43,483 nt of DNA from Planctomycetota bacterium (GTDB taxonomy: Bacteria > Planctomycetota > Planctomycetia > Gemmatales > Gemmataceae): the NCBI GenBank assembly GCA_029777335.1, contig JAKOSN010000105.1, positions 1 through 43,483 of the forward strand. The letters are read 5' to 3'. A model generated the notes under the pieces. The model was not told where the DNA came from. It searched no databases and saw only the letters and a list, made by a program, of their open reading frames with translations. Every line of letters begins with the position of its first letter. Within the stretch, counting starts at the first letter, position 1. Shown here in pieces: positions 17,218-25,525 of this stretch. A program made the position numbers and the translations under genes.

Positions 17218-18300
17218 TCAACTGGTTCGCGGTCGTTTGTAGAACGGCAAGGGGACCACGCGGGCCGCCTCCTGTTTGCCTCGAATGTCGAGGGCGCACT
17301 CCGTCCCCACGGCGGAATACGCGGGGTCAACATAGCCCATGGCGAGGGTTTTCTGCAACGTCGGCGCGAAGGTGCCCGAGGTCACAATGCCAATGGGATT
17401 CTGGCCGTGCAGGATCAAGGCGCCCTCGCGGGCAATGCGCTTTCCCGCCAACTCCAGCCCCACGCGCAGGCGGCGGCTGGGATCTTGCTGACGGTCCAGC
17501 AAGGCCGCCCGTCCGACAAAATCGCCCTTGTCCGGCTTGACCGCCCAGCTCAGGCCCGCCTGGAACGGATCGATCTCCTCGGTGATCTCGTGGCCATAAA
17601 GCGGCATGGCGGCCTCGATGCGCAGGGTATCGCGTGCCCCAAGGCCACAGGGTTGCACGCCCCGCGCCAGCAAGTCGTCCCAGAGGGGGACAGCCTGGTC
17701 GGCAGCCACGATGAACTCCAGCCCATCCTCGCCGGTGTAGCCCGTGCGGCTCACCACACAGGGCTTTCCCTGATACTGGGTCGGCGTGGCATGGTAATAG
17801 CCGAGTTTGTCGATCTCCGCAGGGACCATGCCCCGGCAGAGTTCGAGGGCGCGAGGCCCCTGCACGGCGAGCATGGCGGTGCCCAGGGTACGATCCTCGA
17901 CCTGGACATTCCACGCGCCGCGATGCTGCTCCAGCCAGGAGACAATCTTGGCGCGGTTGGAAGCGTTGACCACCATGGCATAGCCATACCGCCAACGATA
18001 GACAAGGACATCGTCGCGAATCCCGCCCGCCTCGTTACAAACCAGGCCATAACGCACCTGGCCTTCCTTCATGGTGGCGGCGTTATTGCTGAAGACGTGC
18101 TGGATAAGCGCCAGGCTGTCGGGGCCGTCAAACGAGAGACGCCCCATGTGGCTGACATCGAACATGCCGGCCGCCGCGCGCACCGTGGTGTGTTCCTCGA
18201 TGACCGAGGTATACTGAATGGGCATGTCCCAACCGGCAAAATCGACCAGTCGGGCACCGCGGGCCACATGGCGCTCATACAGGGGAGTTCGCAGGGGCAT
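17218..18300 (-). CDS. gcvT: Glycine cleavage system T protein (aminomethyltransferase)
   Basis: A 360-residue folate-dependent enzyme that releases ammonia from the aminomethyl-lipoyl arm of GcvH and makes 5,10-methylene-tetrahydrofolate. The start ATG at 18300 (MPLRTPLYERHVARGA) has GGAAGGG upstream. Motifs: FAGWDMPIQYTSV, FDVSHMGR with the family aspartate, LAVQGPRALEL, and SRTGYTGEDGLEF. The C-terminal barrel ends with the GIVTSGTFAPTL and MGYV segments. It is the first gene of the operon gcvT-gcvH-gcvPA-gcvPB-lipM. The 76 bases before it can form a nested hairpin (18318-18377). Confidence 0.96.
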   Translation of the reverse strand: MPLRTPLYERHVARGARLVDFAGWDMPIQYTSVIEEHTTVRAAAGMFDVSHMGRLSFDGPDSLALIQHVFSNNAATMKEGQVRYGLVCNEAGGIRDDVLVYRWRYGYAMVVNASNRAKIVSWLEQHRGAWNVQVEDRTLGTAMLAVQGPRALELCRGMVPAEIDKLGYYHATPTQYQGKPCVVSRTGYTGEDGLEFIVAADQAVPLWDDLLARGVQPCGLGARDTLRIEAAMPLYGHEITEEIDPFQAGLSWAVKPDKGDFVGRAALLDRQQDPSRRLRVGLELAGKRIAREGALILHGQNPIGIVTSGTFAPTLQKTLAMGYVDPAYSAVGTECALDIRGKQEAARVVPLPFYKRPRTS

Positions 18301-18317
18301 GTCATCCCTTCCGAGTT

Positions 18318-18377
18318 CGCATCGGGCGTCCTCGCTTCGCACGCGCTCCCAGGGGCGGCGAAGGAACTTCCGATGCG
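18318..18377 (-). promoter_or_regulatory. Foldable leader upstream of gcvT
   Basis: On the minus strand CGCATCGG (18377-18370) pairs with CCGATGCG (18325-18318), eight perfect base pairs. Inside, CTTCGC pairs with GCGAAG, enclosing a GC-rich apical part. The outer strand ends about ten bases before the gcvT Shine-Dalgarno GGAAGG. The CCTTC of the inner stem could instead pair with GAAGG of the Shine-Dalgarno, so two exclusive folds are possible. I do not see the conserved cores of the glycine riboswitch. It may be a protein-binding leader, an attenuator remnant or chance in GC-rich DNA. Confidence 0.35.
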
Positions 18378-18568
18378 GCTTATGGTATGCGCTCGCCCAG
18401 GGACTTCCAAGAAGGAAATCGTCGCGCGCGCGGTGCAGAAAAAGAAACAAGAATCCGCGCCACCGGAACGAACAACCAGAGGCGGATTCATTTCTATTCG
18501 TGGCATTGATTCGCGTGAGCGGTTCGCTCGTGGTGAGGTTTCATTCTTCTTCTCTGTCGGAGGGTCTC

Positions 18569-20116
18569 ATGTTCCATGCGCCGGTTCTCTTCCTTGTGCT
18601 TGTAACCGCGGCGGACAAACCCACACCGAAGTTTCCCCTGGGCAAGGAGACGACCTATGTCACCGGTCCGCTCGACAAGGAGGGATACATCGACTACGAG
18701 GCGGCGCTCAATGAGCGGTTGAGCAAGGGAATTACCCCCGACAAGAACGCCAATGTGCTGCTGTGGAAGGTCTTCGGCCCGCGTCCTGAGGGGGGAGCCG
18801 GGATGCCGGCGGAGTTCTTCAAACGGCTGGGGATGGAGGAACCGCCCGCACGCGGGGATTACCTTGTCCCGCTCGATGTCTTCCTGAAGGAGCATCTCAA
18901 ACTGGAGCGCAGCAAGTGGCAGGTCCTCTACGAGCAGGAGAGCCATGCGGGGAACCGCGTGTGGACCGCGAAGGACTATCCCGACCTGGCCGCCTGGCTG
19001 AAGCTGAACGAAAAACCGCTCGCCCGCGCCGTGGAGGCAACCAGGCGCCCCGAGTATTTCAACCCCCTTGTCTCGCGGAAACGGGAACCGGGGGGATTGA
19101 TCAGTGTCTTGCTCCCCGGAGTGCAGAAGAGTCGCGAACTGGCCAATGCGTTGCGGATTCGCGCCCTGTTGCGCGTTGGGGAAGGGAAGATCGACGAGGC
19201 CTGGCAGGATCTGCTCGCCTGCCATCGTCTGGCGCGCCTGATTTCTCGGGGGGCGACCATCATCGAGGGGTTGGTTGGGATTGCCATCGATCACATGGCC
19301 TGTGCGAGCGATCTGGCCTACCTGGAGAGAGCGAAGTTAACGAGCAAGCAGATCCAGGCGTGCCTGAACGATCTGCAAACACTCCCGCCTCTGCCGTCGA
19401 TGGCGGACCGGATCGACCTGGGCGAACGTCTCATGTGCCTCGATGGCTTGCAGATGATTCGTCGCGGAAATGCCTCAACGTTCCTTGGTCAACTGGGCGG
19501 AGCGCAGACGAAGGTTGACCCCAAAGAAGAGGCAGCCATGGCGCGGATCGACTGGGAGCCGGCGCTGCGCAACTGCAACAAGTGGTACGATCGTCTGGCC
19601 GCTGCCATGCGCCTCAAGGATCGAACGGAGCGCGAGGCAGCCTTGACCCAAATCGAGAAGGATCTGGGGGAACTGAAGCAACCTTCGCCGCAACTGACGG
19701 ATATCGCCAAGCTGCTGCTGGGGAAGGACACTCCCGGCAAGGTGGTGGGAAAGAAGATTAGCGATGTCCTCATTGGGCTGATGATTCCCGCCGCACGCAA
19801 GGTGCAGCAAGCTCAGGATCGCGCCGAGCAAGTGCAGCGCAATCTGCAGCTGGCGTTTGCCCTGGCGCGCTATCAGCGCGAGCACGGACGCTACCCCACC
19901 AAACTGGACGACCTGGCGCCGAAGTATGTGAAGGCGATTCCGAACGATCTCTTTTCGGGCCAACCGCTGATCTATCGTCCCATGGAGAAGGGCTATTTGC
20001 TCTACAGCGTCGGGGTGAACGGCAAGGATGAGGAGGGCCGCTGGTACGATGACAACCCTCCGGGCGATGATCCCCGCGTGCGCATGCCTTTGCCCCCGCT
20101 CCCTGAAAGGAAGTGA
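18569..20116 (+). CDS. Secreted planctomycete protein with pilin-like C-terminal domain
   Basis: A 515-residue protein. The ATG at 18569 has GGAGGG five bases upstream and is followed by a short hydrophobic signal (MFHAPVLFLVLVTAAD). The central 350 residues are helical and charged and I do not recognise them. Residues from about 430 (LAFALARYQREHGRYPTKLDDL), then YVKAIPNDLFSGQPL and LYSVGVNGKDEEGRW, match the C-terminal segment common in planctomycete proteins and similar to type II pseudopilin (GspG) tails. The family is widespread in Gemmataceae-like genomes with no known role. It is transcribed divergently from the gcv operon across 268 bp. Confidence 0.8.
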   Translation: MFHAPVLFLVLVTAADKPTPKFPLGKETTYVTGPLDKEGYIDYEAALNERLSKGITPDKNANVLLWKVFGPRPEGGAGMPAEFFKRLGMEEPPARGDYLVPLDVFLKEHLKLERSKWQVLYEQESHAGNRVWTAKDYPDLAAWLKLNEKPLARAVEATRRPEYFNPLVSRKREPGGLISVLLPGVQKSRELANALRIRALLRVGEGKIDEAWQDLLACHRLARLISRGATIIEGLVGIAIDHMACASDLAYLERAKLTSKQIQACLNDLQTLPPLPSMADRIDLGERLMCLDGLQMIRRGNASTFLGQLGGAQTKVDPKEEAAMARIDWEPALRNCNKWYDRLAAAMRLKDRTEREAALTQIEKDLGELKQPSPQLTDIAKLLLGKDTPGKVVGKKISDVLIGLMIPAARKVQQAQDRAEQVQRNLQLAFALARYQREHGRYPTKLDDLAPKYVKAIPNDLFSGQPLIYRPMEKGYLLYSVGVNGKDEEGRWYDDNPPGDDPRVRMPLPPLPERK

Positions 20117-20129
20117 TGGTCTCGGCTGG

Positions 20130-20193
20130 GTGGGACTGTCAAGCCACGAGGGACCGCGACGGATAGAAAGCCTTCGTGGCTGGACAGCCCCAC
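20130..20193. repeat. 23-bp imperfect inverted repeat
   Basis: The arm at 20130-20152 (GTGGGACTGTCAAGCCACGA, then GGG) pairs with 20171-20193 over 20 of 23 positions around an 18-base loop. Two of the three exceptions can form G-U pairs in one strand or the other. It lies 13 bp after the stop of the secreted-protein gene. No T-tract follows, so it may be a rho-independent-like hairpin without tail, a REP-like palindrome or an mRNA-stability stem. I see no second copy in the window. Confidence 0.6.
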
Positions 20194-20242
20194 ACGATCG
20201 AGCGGGGTAGATGTCTGGTAGGCGAACTCCAGGGAAAATCCC

Positions 20243-21571
20243 ATGCCCACGCACAATCCTCCCACTTTCTCACGGCGCAGTTTTCTCACCCTCTCGGCGG
20301 TCGGAACGGCACAGGTCGCCCTTTCCTTCCCAGGTTTTACCCTGGCGAGCACGGATCAGGTGCCCAGCACCGGGATGGCCAATCCCCATCTTGAGCCGTT
20401 CGACCAGCTGATGACCTCGTTCGTCAAGGAGAACCGGGTGCCGGGAGCGTCGTTGGCGGTCACGCGCGGTGGAAAGCTGGTGTACGCGCGGGGATTTGGC
20501 CATGCCGACGTGGAGAAGAACGAGCCGGTGCAACCGACTTCACTCTTTCGCATTGCGAGTGTCTCCAAGCCGATCACTGCGGTGGCGATCATGCAACTGG
20601 TCGAGAAGCAAAAGTTAAAACTCGACGACAGGGTGATGACTCGGATGAAGCTCACGCCGTTTGTCCCTCCGGGGAGGAAGGTCGATCCGCGGTGGAAGGA
20701 GATTACCGTTCTGCAATGTCTGCAACACACCGGGGGGTGGGATCGAGACCACTCGTTTGATCCCATTGGTCGACCGTGGGAGATTGCCAAGGCGCTTGGG
20801 ATACAACCGCCGGTCACGCCCCTCCACATCATCCGCTACATGATGGGGCAGCCACTGGACTTTAACCCGGGGGAACGCTACGCCTACTCCAATTTGGGGT
20901 ATCTTCTCCTGGGGCGTTTGATCGAGGTGGTCACGGGGCAGAAATACGAAGCGCACGTGAAGAAGGAGGTGTTTGGTCCCCTTGGGGTCCGGTCGATCCA
21001 GCTGGGGCGAGCGCTCCTGGAGAATCGAGCCAAGGGCGAGGTGCGCTACTACGACGCCAGGAAGCGCATGGGAACCGCGCTCTATCCTCCACGTCTTGGA
21101 CAGCAAGTGCCGTTTCAGTACGGGGCGGCCAATTTGGAGGCGTATCAGGCGCATGGCGGATGGATCGCCTCGTCGATTGGTCTGGTCAAGTTCGCCAGTG
21201 CGTTTGACGATCCCGCCCGGAGTCCACTTCTTGGATCGAAGGCAATCGAGCAGATGTGGGCGCGCCCCGACGGCGCGGCGGGTAAGGGGAAAGACGGGAA
21301 ACCAGGGTCAACGTTTTATGGGTGTGGTTGGAGTGTGCGTCCGGTTGACGTCCGCGGGAAAGTCAACGCCTGGCACACCGGCTTTATCACTGGAACGGAG
21401 GCGCTGCTGGTGCGGCGCTGGGACGGTCTGAACTGGGCGGTGCTGTTCAACACGCACCACAATCCAGAGGGCAAAGCGCTCGCCGGGCTGATCGATGGCC
21501 GTCTCCACGAGGCAGCGAACAAGGTGAAAACCTGGCCCGACACCGATCAGTTTGGCAAATTGTTGAAGTAG
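20243..21571 (+). CDS. Serine beta-lactamase-like hydrolase (PF00144 type), Tat-exported
   Basis: A 442-residue class C beta-lactamase/penicillin-binding-like hydrolase. It begins with a twin-arginine signal (SRRSFLTLSAVG, residues 10-21). The catalytic tetrad motif is S106-V-S-K109, the YxN motif is Y215-S-N217, and H378-T-G380 is the third motif. The family includes esterases, D-aminopeptidases and peptidases acting outside the cytoplasm, and true beta-lactam resistance cannot be inferred. Length and motifs are complete. It follows an inverted repeat and stands in the same direction as the secreted-protein gene upstream, 126 bp away. Confidence 0.9.
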   Translation: MPTHNPPTFSRRSFLTLSAVGTAQVALSFPGFTLASTDQVPSTGMANPHLEPFDQLMTSFVKENRVPGASLAVTRGGKLVYARGFGHADVEKNEPVQPTSLFRIASVSKPITAVAIMQLVEKQKLKLDDRVMTRMKLTPFVPPGRKVDPRWKEITVLQCLQHTGGWDRDHSFDPIGRPWEIAKALGIQPPVTPLHIIRYMMGQPLDFNPGERYAYSNLGYLLLGRLIEVVTGQKYEAHVKKEVFGPLGVRSIQLGRALLENRAKGEVRYYDARKRMGTALYPPRLGQQVPFQYGAANLEAYQAHGGWIASSIGLVKFASAFDDPARSPLLGSKAIEQMWARPDGAAGKGKDGKPGSTFYGCGWSVRPVDVRGKVNAWHTGFITGTEALLVRRWDGLNWAVLFNTHHNPEGKALAGLIDGRLHEAANKVKTWPDTDQFGKLLK

Positions 21572-21627
21572 CGCACCCCTTGCGAGAAGTGCACAAAACA
21601 ATTGTGGCAAGAAGCTCTGCCGCGGCT

Positions 21628-21664
21628 TAAAATCGATCCCGCCTGGTTCTGGTCGCCAACCAGG
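21628..21664 (+). promoter_or_regulatory. Possible -10 box and hairpin before the zinc-finger membrane protein
   Basis: TAAAAT at 21628-21633 is a good -10 match but no convincing -35 lies at 16-18 bases. Just downstream CCTGGTT (21642-21648) pairs with AACCAGG (21658-21664). The hairpin would be in the leader of the gene starting at 21728. Confidence 0.25.
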
Positions 21665-21727
21665 AGGAGATAAGAGGACTCCGCATGCGACAGTTCCTGC
21701 GAGGTGAATGCGGTCAAGGAGCAAAAC

Positions 21728-22306
21728 GTGCCCCAGCTCGTTGGTTTGCCCTGTGTCGTTTGCCGCCAGCCAGTTGAAAGCATTCTGGAAGGCCGTTTCT
21801 GCGGAGGCTGTGGCGGGGCGGTCCACAATGAGTGTATGCGGCCTCCCGTGGCGGAGGAGGGTGTGGATCATTGTCCCAACTGTGGAGCGGTTGGCCGACA
21901 GGAGGTGGCGGCTCATCTCGATGTACAACGGAAGAATCGAGCCGGGCAAAGACCGGGCCGCGACCCAGCGCAGGGGCCCTTCCCAGTCAGCCAGGTTTGC
22001 CCCGCGTGCGGACACACGGAGTACAGGCAGACCCGTCCTCAAAGGCTCATCGCATTTAGCTGGGATCGCATCTGCTCCGCGTGTCAGACTCGGTACACCC
22101 CGCCCACGCCGATCTGGGCGGCGATTCTGTTTATCCTCGTTGGACTTCCCATGGTTGGGGTGGGAACTACCAGTGTAATTCTTCGCGTGCTGAACGGAAA
22201 CCTTGCGGGGACCTCGGCAATGGCCTGCGAGGGATTCGGCGCTGTTTTGGGAGTGCTTGCCATCATTCAAGGGGTGAGGGCGCTCCTTTATCCCGGCAAG
22301 GTATAG
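21728..22306 (+). CDS. Small membrane protein with PHD/RING-like zinc cross-brace and zinc ribbon
   Basis: A 192-residue protein. I chose the GTG at 21728 because AAGGAG lies six bases upstream; a GTG eight codons earlier has no such site. C9, C12, C25, C28, H33, C36, C49 and C52 follow the spacing C-x2-C-x12-C-x2-C-x4-H-x2-C-x12-C-x2-C, which fits the C4HC3 pattern of PHD/RING-type treble-clef domains. A second zinc site (C91, C94, C116, C119) comes next. Two membrane helices (about 128-151 and 168-187) end the protein, so the zinc part should face the cytoplasm or be held at the membrane. Planctomycetes have several such proteins of unknown role. No ubiquitin-like or E2 gene is near. Confidence 0.8.
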   Translation: MPQLVGLPCVVCRQPVESILEGRFCGGCGGAVHNECMRPPVAEEGVDHCPNCGAVGRQEVAAHLDVQRKNRAGQRPGRDPAQGPFPVSQVCPACGHTEYRQTRPQRLIAFSWDRICSACQTRYTPPTPIWAAILFILVGLPMVGVGTTSVILRVLNGNLAGTSAMACEGFGAVLGVLAIIQGVRALLYPGKV

Positions 22307-22449
22307 CGCGCCGGCAGTGACAATGCCCACTCGCGCTCCGGAAAGATCGCATTTGCCTGGCGAACTCACCTCAAGAAACCCCGTTAAGTAATCCCTCAAT
22401 CCTCTTTGTGGGAATCCACCACTGGGCCGTCTCCGCCTGTGCGCGGCGC

Positions 22450-22477
22450 TTGACAGCAGGGAAAAATCGACGACAAT
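22450..22477 (+). promoter_or_regulatory. Candidate sigma70-type promoter for the CehA-like gene
   Basis: Perfect -35 TTGACA at 22450-22455, 16-base spacer, and GACAAT (4 of 6) at 22472-22477. Transcription would start near 22484, about 40 bases before the GTG at 22524. Confidence 0.45.
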
Positions 22478-22523
22478 CCACCCTGTCGCTTGATGAACCT
22501 GTTTTGCGGAAGGCGAGATCCCG

Positions 22524-24029
22524 GTGACTACCTGGCACACCGTTCATGTGCGCATCAATGACGCTGCCACGGGACGACCGACTCCTGTGCGCCTCAGCTT
22601 CGAACAGCAGGGCTGTTTCTTTGCTCCCTTTGGGCGTGTGCTCGAATTCGCCACTGCTCCCGGGACGTATGTCGGCGGTCATCTGCAGCAGGGCGGACAG
22701 AAGTGGTTCTACATCGATGGCACCTGCGAGGTGGCTCTCCCCGCCGGCGAACTCACCGTGCACGTGGTCAAGGGACCGGAATATCGCGAACTTCATCAGA
22801 CGGTCAGTCTGGGACCGGGGCAGATTTCGCTCCGTCTGACCGTGGAACGACTGGCCGACCTGCGCCCCGAAGGGTGGTACGCCGGTGATACCCATGCGCT
22901 GTTTCTGTCGCCGCACGCCGCCTTGCTCGAAGGAGCAGCGGAGGACCTTGCGGTTGTCAATTTGCTGGCCTGTCAGTGGCGACGCGATGAACAGACTCCC
23001 TGGGCGCTGCCCAACATGCTCGCCTTTAGCGGCACCGCGCCGGCGTTGCAACAGCCCGGGCACCTGGTCGTTGTCAACACCCTGAACACCCATCCGGTGC
23101 TGGGTACGCTGGCTCTGCTGAACAGTCACCGGGCTGTCTTTCCGCTGCGTTTTGGCGATGGCGAGGCGGGCGATAACTGGACGCTGGCGGACTGGTGCGA
23201 GCAGTGTCATCGCAAAAAGGGGCTGGTGGTCTGGAGCGATCCGGGGAGTATGAATTGTCCGCCGCCGGAGTTTCGCCTGGAGCAGGAAGCGCTGGCCAAC
23301 GCGATTCTGGGGCAGATCAACGCGTTTGAGATCACCGCGTCGGAAGGGCCAACCACCCCCGCGTTGCAAGCCTGGTATCTGTTGCTCGCTGCGGGGATCC
23401 ATCTGCCCCTGGTTGGTGGCAGTGGCAAGAATAGCAATATCATCGCCCTGGGGCGCATGCGAACCTATGCCCATCTGCCGCCAGAGGAACCCCTCAGCTA
23501 CTCCGCCTGGATCGAGGCGGTTCGTGCGGGGCGTACCGTGGTCACCAACGGTCCTCTGCTGACCCTTCAGGTCGCGGGGAAGCAGCCGGGCAAAGGGGTC
23601 GACGTTTCCCCGGATCAACCGCTTCAGGTGGTTGCTCTCGCCCAGGGCCGCGGGGCCGAGCGGCTGGAGATTCTTTTCAACGGCACGGTGATTGCAACTC
23701 AATCTCCTGGCAACATGGGCGAGACGCTCCGCCTGCAGCAGGAGTGTCGTTTCTCGGAGTCAGGATGGCTGGCGGCGCGGTGCTGGGGGGAGCAACCCTT
23801 GCCTGATGGGCAGATTCCGCTGGCGCATACCTCGCCGGTTTATCTGCGTGTTCAGGGGGAGGGACTTCACCCTGATGCGGCCACAGTGGCGACCCTCCTG
23901 GGAGCGCTGGAACCGGTACGCCGCTGGGTTGTCGAACAGGCGTGCTGCCCGGGCGAAAAGGAACGGCAGGATTTGCTTGGCATTCTCGATGCCGCACGCC
24001 ACGAATTGCAGCGCCGCCAGCGCTCCTGA
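22524..24029 (+). CDS. CehA/McbA-like PHP-domain protein with reduced metal motif
   Basis: A 501-residue protein starting with GTG, preceded by GGAAGG. Residues 1-110 form a beta-rich N-terminal domain. The PHP-like part begins at GWYAGDTHALF (118-127), where D122 and H124 stand at the place of the DxHxH metal motif, but the second histidine is missing (A125-L126). GGSGKNS at 298-304 sits where active members have GSDxH. WIEAVRAGRTVVTNGP is typical of the group. CehA/McbA proteins include carbaryl hydrolase relatives; many planctomycete members have no known substrate. Loss of several ligands suggests altered or no hydrolysis. There is no clear signal peptide. Confidence 0.7.
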   Translation: MTTWHTVHVRINDAATGRPTPVRLSFEQQGCFFAPFGRVLEFATAPGTYVGGHLQQGGQKWFYIDGTCEVALPAGELTVHVVKGPEYRELHQTVSLGPGQISLRLTVERLADLRPEGWYAGDTHALFLSPHAALLEGAAEDLAVVNLLACQWRRDEQTPWALPNMLAFSGTAPALQQPGHLVVVNTLNTHPVLGTLALLNSHRAVFPLRFGDGEAGDNWTLADWCEQCHRKKGLVVWSDPGSMNCPPPEFRLEQEALANAILGQINAFEITASEGPTTPALQAWYLLLAAGIHLPLVGGSGKNSNIIALGRMRTYAHLPPEEPLSYSAWIEAVRAGRTVVTNGPLLTLQVAGKQPGKGVDVSPDQPLQVVALAQGRGAERLEILFNGTVIATQSPGNMGETLRLQQECRFSESGWLAARCWGEQPLPDGQIPLAHTSPVYLRVQGEGLHPDAATVATLLGALEPVRRWVVEQACCPGEKERQDLLGILDAARHELQRRQRS

Positions 24030-24167
24030 ACCCCTCCACGCCCTTGGTGATCTGGTCTGCGGGCAGGACGGGTGCCGCGGCCGGAGGGGATCGGTCGAGC
24101 CGAGCGAGTGAGTCGGGAGGGCGACGGTCCGCCAAAGCGGTGTTCTGAATGCGACCGAGGTGGCATC

Positions 24168-25283
24168 GTGTGGCCATTCCTGCGAGATCGAAGCGGCGCG
24201 GGCACGCCGTTCCAGCGCTGGCGGCGCCAACTGAACGAGGCGCTGGACCAGAAGATCCTGGGAGTGCTGCGGCAGATTCCGCGCCGTTACTTGCTTCTCT
24301 TCCTCGTGCCCAGTCTCCTCCTGATTGTGGGCACCGTTGGTTACACACTCATCGAAAAGTGGTCGCTCTTCGATTCGCTGTACATGACCGTGATTACCCT
24401 GACGACCGTCGGCTACGGGGAGATCCCGACCGCGCTGTCGACCAGGGGGCGAGCCTTTACCATCTTCCTTCTGCTGGGAGGAGTGTTTACCCTCTTCTGG
24501 ACCGCCACCGAGATTATTCGTGCGGTGGTGAGCGGCGAGGTCGGCGGAGTGCTCGGGAGACAGCGCATGGAACGAAGCCTGGCGGGGATGCGCAATCACC
24601 TCATTGTGTGCGGGTATGGGCGCATGGGGCGGTTGGTGTGCAAGGAGTTTTCGATACAAAAGATACCTTTTGTTGTTATCGATCGCGATCCGACCTTTGT
24701 CGATTCGTTCACCCTGCCGCACGGGGTTGCCCTGGCGGGCGATGCCACCTCGGATGAATTGCTCAAAAAAGCAGGGGTGGAACGGGCTCGCGCTCTGGTG
24801 GCGGTCGCCAGTTCGGATGCCGATAACCTGTACATCACGCTCAGTGCCCGGCTGCTCAATGATCGGTTATTTATCGTCGCCCGGGCCGATGAGGATCCGG
24901 CCCAGCAGAAACTGTTACGCGCGGGGGCCAACCGGGTGATTTCGCCTTATGTGATTGGCGGAACGCGCGTGGCCCAGGCGATTCTGCGTCCCAACGTGGT
25001 CGATTTTCTCGATCTCGCCACGCGCACCGAACACTTCGAACTGCAAATCGAGGAAGTGCTCATTCGCCAGCGTTCGCCCCTGGCGGGGGTCACCCTGATG
25101 AACAGCTTGATGCAGAAAAAGCTCGGGATTGTTGTGGTGGCAGTCAAGAAGGAATCTGGCCACATGGTGTACAACCCGAGCGGAGAGCACCTCATGGAAA
25201 TTGGCGATACCCTGATTGCCCTGGGGCACCGCGATCAACTCGATCAACTGGAGAAACAGGCCAGTGGCGGACCCCTGGGGTAA
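24168..25283 (+). CDS. Potassium channel subunit with RCK (TrkA-N/TrkA-C) domains
   Basis: A 371-residue MthK-like channel subunit. The GTG at 24168 is favoured by a GAGGTGG six bases upstream; the frame is open further up. The first membrane helix is at about residues 41-62, the selectivity filter T80-V-G-Y-G84 follows, and the second helix spans about 95-115. The RCK-N Rossmann motif is VCGYGRMGRLV near 145, with VIDRDP and AGDATSDELL as ligand-side strands. The RCK-C domain ends the protein (LAGVTLMNSLMQKKLG). Four copies form a pore gated by an intracellular ligand such as Ca2+ or a nucleotide. It passes K+ across the inner membrane. It lies 138 bp after the CehA-like gene. Confidence 0.93.
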   Translation: MWPFLRDRSGAGTPFQRWRRQLNEALDQKILGVLRQIPRRYLLLFLVPSLLLIVGTVGYTLIEKWSLFDSLYMTVITLTTVGYGEIPTALSTRGRAFTIFLLLGGVFTLFWTATEIIRAVVSGEVGGVLGRQRMERSLAGMRNHLIVCGYGRMGRLVCKEFSIQKIPFVVIDRDPTFVDSFTLPHGVALAGDATSDELLKKAGVERARALVAVASSDADNLYITLSARLLNDRLFIVARADEDPAQQKLLRAGANRVISPYVIGGTRVAQAILRPNVVDFLDLATRTEHFELQIEEVLIRQRSPLAGVTLMNSLMQKKLGIVVVAVKKESGHMVYNPSGEHLMEIGDTLIALGHRDQLDQLEKQASGGPLG

Positions 25284-25525
25284 CCAGGGTCGGGTGGTCG
25301 TTCGCCCGCGGCAATCTTTCATCATCGACAACCTGGGATTGATTCTTGAGCCTTTCTTGCTAAGAGAGGCTTTTCCGTTTGCACCCCGGCGAGTTCCTCA
25401 CGCCGCGCAGCAACCCAGGTGCGCGGGGGCAGGTGATTCGCCGGGAAGGTCCCACTCGACGGAAAGAGGGCGCTGTCAGCGGATGGGCCGATGATGCTCA
25501 CCGTGGTCGGCGCAGGGAGGATACC

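Noticed and set aside
18301..18480. Glycine riboswitch before gcvT
   Set aside because: A fold is possible, but the conserved purine-rich core segments of the gcvT riboswitch class are not seen on the minus strand.
13851..18714. Series of long plus-strand frames through the gcv region
   Set aside because: All are antisense to gcvPB, gcvPA, gcvH and gcvT, whose motifs are unambiguous.
20243..21571. Antibiotic-resistance beta-lactamase
   Set aside because: The SxxK/YxN/HTG set is shared with esterases and peptidases of the same family, so resistance is not supported.
25341..25390. Third copy of the leader element before the barrel-protein gene
   Set aside because: Only short pieces (CCTTTC, GAGGC) agree; alignment over 41 bases is poor.
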